Source of the DNA: UBA1275 sp038124025
GTDB lineage: Bacteria > Bacteroidota > Rhodothermia > Balneolales > Balneolaceae
Reading direction: 5' to 3'
Length of the DNA: 53,569 nucleotides
Assembly (NCBI GenBank): GCA_038124025.1
Contig: JAYPBC010000014.1
Location: 1 to 53,569, forward strand
Under the pieces are notes generated by a model. It was not told where the DNA came from, did not search any database, and worked only from the letters and a program-made list of their open reading frames with translations. Positions within the stretch are counted from its first letter, which is position 1, and each line of letters opens with the position of its first letter. A program made the position numbers and the translations under genes. Shown one piece after another: positions 51,373 through 53,569 of the stretch.

Positions 51373-53049
51373 TTACCTAGTAGTGACTCTCATAGTATGA
51401 TAATCGGTAAAAATTCTATTGTATCTATCTTTAGCCTGAACTTCAATTATATGTCGACCTTCTGGCCAGTTCGTACCAATATTAGCTTCCCATAGATGCG
51501 TAGAACGTTGAGGTCGAGACATTCTTGTCGAAAGCGGGTAGGGTTGTGAGCTAAGAGTTTCGTTTGCGCTCCATAAATCAAGGGTATTTAAGGTCATAAA
51601 ACCTCTATATCGCTCATAAATCTTTGTATAATAAGGATCTGGTTTATTTACTTTTTTCATAGGTAGCCAATCAGTAGCGCCTAGAACGCGATATCGTAGT
51701 TCAGATTGCTCACTTCCGTTAAAAAAATTAACGGTCAACAGAGTGGTGTCCATCGAATTTGCAACGATCCCTCTTGGTACATGAATATTCATTTGATGGT
51801 CCTTGGGGCTTCCTGCTACTTTCCAATCAATGATGTACTCATTGCCTTTAAAATTAATAAAGGAATACCCATTAGGAGTGCCATCACGCATCATCGTATG
51901 AGGAATATCATCCTCGTCATGCAGGCCATTCCACCAATTACCAGAAGTGGTACCCACATTAAAATGATGATGTGGGATTTCTTGTTGCCAATCGCTGGAG
52001 TCCTTATGGAAAAACGTATTATTTTGAGTATGAGTATGTGCAGAAATGGATAAGGTATTTGGGAAATCCTTTAATAAATCGAACAACACTTTTTGGTCAC
52101 TTTGTCTAAAGCTTTCGTGTTGTGCAAGCGGAATGTGCATGTTCAGTACGATGAGATCTTCTTTTGAAACTACTTGAAGATAATTTCGAACAAACTCTAA
52201 TTGGTCTGGCCGAAGTCCACCTACATATCCCCGATCTCCGACTGCTTCATTCATGATAACATCGTCTACGATAATAAAGTGGACATCTCCGTAGACAAAT
52301 GCATAGTTCGTGGGGCCAAAAACACGTTCGAATGTTTCATCGGAATAGATATCGCTAGCTGCCTGAAAGTTTACATCATGGTTACCTAACACGTTATACC
52401 AGGGTATACCAATTTTTGAAACAGCATCATTTAAAGGTGAAAATAGGTCTAAGTCATCCCCTACAATGTCTCCCATGGTAATTCCAAACTCTAGGTCGTC
52501 TGTGTCGATAAGTTCCTTGATTATATCGTCAGCTAAAAAATCTATTTGTTCTATATTGTATGGCTGTGGGTCACCAAATACGACCATCTTGAATTCATTG
52601 GAGCCATTTTCTTTATATAGCGGAAAATCTATGCTTTCTGGTAGGGGGCCAGTGGGTTCGACTCCCGCAAATCGATAGTTATCGGGATAACCATTTGGTT
52701 TATGTAAGTAAAAGAATCGAGGTAAGTTATGCTCGTTAACCGGTGTCATCCAATTACGGGGTTTTATCACAAAAATAATCGCATCATCAGAAACAGAAAT
52801 ACTGTACGCTCCTGCATCATCTGTTTGCACAATATCTACGCCGTTGGATACGAAAACTCCAGGGATACCAGATTCATCACTATCTTTAGTACCATTTTCA
52901 TTCAAATCATTATAAACAAACCCTTTTGCTACTTGCTCATTAGGTTTAGCATCCATAGTACTTGGTAGAATAGGAGCTTCGGTTTGGGATGAATTTGTGC
53001 AGGCTATCAAAAGCGACAATATTAGTAGGGTCAGTAGTGGTAATCGCAT
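51373..53049 (-). CDS. Calcineurin-like phosphoesterase lipoprotein with SdrD_B-like N-terminus
   Basis: 558 residues: lipoprotein signal (LLIAC, C17), an SdrD_B-like beta-sandwich about 42-90 (GFVYNDLNENGTKDSDESGI), a metallophosphatase domain about 150-370, and a C-terminal beta domain. Di-metal ligands: D160 in MVVFGDPQPY, D194 in ITMGDIVGDD, N223/H224/D225 in LGNHDVNF, then NMHIPL and SISAHTHTQ. This architecture (calcineurin-like protein with flanking beta-domains) is common in secreted phosphodiesterases that cleave nucleotides or phospholipids; the exact substrate is unknown. It is convergent with the DUF4856 gene across 118 bases. Confidence 0.9.
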   Translation of the reverse strand: MRLPLLTLLILSLLIACTNSSQTEAPILPSTMDAKPNEQVAKGFVYNDLNENGTKDSDESGIPGVFVSNGVDIVQTDDAGAYSISVSDDAIIFVIKPRNWMTPVNEHNLPRFFYLHKPNGYPDNYRFAGVEPTGPLPESIDFPLYKENGSNEFKMVVFGDPQPYNIEQIDFLADDIIKELIDTDDLEFGITMGDIVGDDLDLFSPLNDAVSKIGIPWYNVLGNHDVNFQAASDIYSDETFERVFGPTNYAFVYGDVHFIIVDDVIMNEAVGDRGYVGGLRPDQLEFVRNYLQVVSKEDLIVLNMHIPLAQHESFRQSDQKVLFDLLKDFPNTLSISAHTHTQNNTFFHKDSSDWQQEIPHHHFNVGTTSGNWWNGLHDEDDIPHTMMRDGTPNGYSFINFKGNEYIIDWKVAGSPKDHQMNIHVPRGIVANSMDTTLLTVNFFNGSEQSELRYRVLGATDWLPMKKVNKPDPYYTKIYERYRGFMTLNTLDLWSANETLSSQPYPLSTRMSRPQRSTHLWEANIGTNWPEGRHIIEVQAKDRYNRIFTDYHTMRVTTR

Positions 53050-53304
53050 GGAAAAAATTAAAGTTTGGAATATTATGAAAACTAGTTTTACGACAATCTA
53101 ATTATTCCTTATTAAGGTAATATTACGCTATGATGAGTTAGCTTTGCTAATCGTGAGTAATGTTAGCATTCACCCAATAAATAAACGACTTTTTACTCAC
53201 CTATGAGCACTGAATCACTTCTAAGATCAATAATGAATTGGTCTGCTGATTTCCCTTTTAAGAATAATGCAAGAATTTCAAAAAATTGTAGTGTTTGATT
53301 TTCT

Positions 53305-53451
53305 AACTCAGAGCTTGAATCGCATGGCCCAGAACAGAAAGCTATTGAACACTTTGATGTGATAACCTTAGGGTTGTCAAGTGGAGTGTATCTGTATAAG
53401 CTGTCAGCTCTATCGTTTACTCAAACAAAAAATCTTCTTATTAAATCAAAT
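53305..53451 (+). pseudogene. Decayed fragment of a type IX sorting tail
   Basis: The plus-strand frame reads EQKAIEHFDVITLGLSSGVY followed by LYKLSALSFTQTKNLLIKS. It aligns with the end of the GH5 tail (QKSAGYHTEIFDATRLSSGV, FYKLTTPSFTDTKRMLLIK). The NYPNPFNP half and any catalytic domain are absent, and an upstream frame stops at 53299. A GTG at 53359 and an open frame beyond the expected end (no stop after LLIK) show that this is debris. Residual homology covers about 40 residues. It implies that another extracellular enzyme once existed at this place. Confidence 0.7.
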
Positions 53452-53569
53452 GAATTAATTACTTTTTGTAATAATTACATAATTAGTTGTAATTATCTTG
53501 TAACTATTAGTTTAATTTTTGTAAGTATTATGTTTGCACAAAATTAAACCTATGATAGTACTATTCCTT
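53452..53569. other. Right-edge AT-rich region
   Basis: Continues the open frame from the sorting-tail remnant (NELITFCNNYIISCN) without family resemblance, then ends in AT-rich sequence. Also upstream, 53050-53304 holds an 8-base inverted repeat (GTGAGTAA at 53153 and TTACTCAC at 53193), but no gene or IS end is supported. Confidence 0.5.

Noticed and set aside
52652..52668. T-arm-like sequence GTGGGTTCGACTCCCGC resembling the 3' part of a tRNA
   Set aside because: It lies inside the phosphoesterase gene and has no acceptor, D or anticodon arm around it.
53153..53200. 8-base inverted repeat GTGAGTAA/TTACTCAC as a possible insertion-element end
   Set aside because: No transposase frame, no target duplication and a 32-base spacer; chance is likely.

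Overview
The window looks like a fragment of a marine, moderately AT-rich bacterium of the Balneolota/Rhodothermota type, probably a metagenome-assembled or single-cell genome. The main evidence is a C-terminal secretion tail with the signature NYPNPFNP(S/T)T, found intact on seven proteins. This is the type IX secretion (Por) sorting domain in the form typical of Balneolota, Rhodothermota, Ignavibacteriota and Marinimicrobia. Lipoprotein and Sec signal peptides are abundant, and a fused isobutyryl-CoA mutase is present. The phylum cannot be fixed from this window because it has no rRNA, tRNA or ribosomal protein gene. Three runs of exactly 100 N (5375-5474, 8254-8353, 11897-11996) are scaffold gaps of unknown true size, and each one breaks a gene.

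Region 1 (about 0.2-16 kb, higher G+C) is a nitrogen and peptide-scavenging neighbourhood. On the minus strand it holds an MFS transporter, a bacterial nitric oxide synthase oxygenase, and a probable operon of class V aminotransferase, RidA-like lipoprotein, M24 peptidase and beta-lactamase-fold serine hydrolase. A plus-strand pair (M20 peptidase, second serine hydrolase) follows. Then come an M81 (MlrC-like) metallopeptidase, a TPR protein, an acyl-CoA dehydrogenase and a gamma-glutamyltransferase. Together these could take exported or extracellular peptides and amides to amino acids in the envelope.

Region 2 (about 16-33 kb, visibly more AT-rich) is an extracellular carbohydrate island. It holds a sorting-tail beta-propeller protein, a sulfatase, a START-like protein, two tandem CE1-type esterases, a GH16 endoglucanase, a glucose/sorbosone dehydrogenase, two short-chain dehydrogenase-like proteins around a KdgF-like cupin, a GH26-like lipoprotein, a DUF6174 lipoprotein and a CotH-kinase lipoprotein. 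No SusC/SusD pair is present. Between the GH26 and DUF6174 genes lies an unlisted 23-codon minus-strand reading frame with nine cysteines in a symmetrical CxC pattern. It is a candidate miniature metallothionein and the most novel item here.

Region 3 (33-45.8 kb) has the 1143-residue IcmF, an NTF2-like lipoprotein, a GH3 beta-glucosidase, a secreted endonuclease/exonuclease/phosphatase, a flavodoxin-fold oxidoreductase, a third serine hydrolase and a GH5 glucanase with sorting tail. GH16, GH3 and GH5 together suggest use of beta-glucans such as laminarin.

Region 4 (45.9-53.6 kb) holds a BspA-like repeat surface protein, a Kazal-type inhibitor lipoprotein, a YbjQ protein with a tiny membrane partner, an ACT-domain protein, a DUF4856 protein and a calcineurin-like phosphoesterase. 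At the right edge is a decayed remnant of another sorting-tail protein. No integrase, IS element, CRISPR array or RNA gene was recognised.
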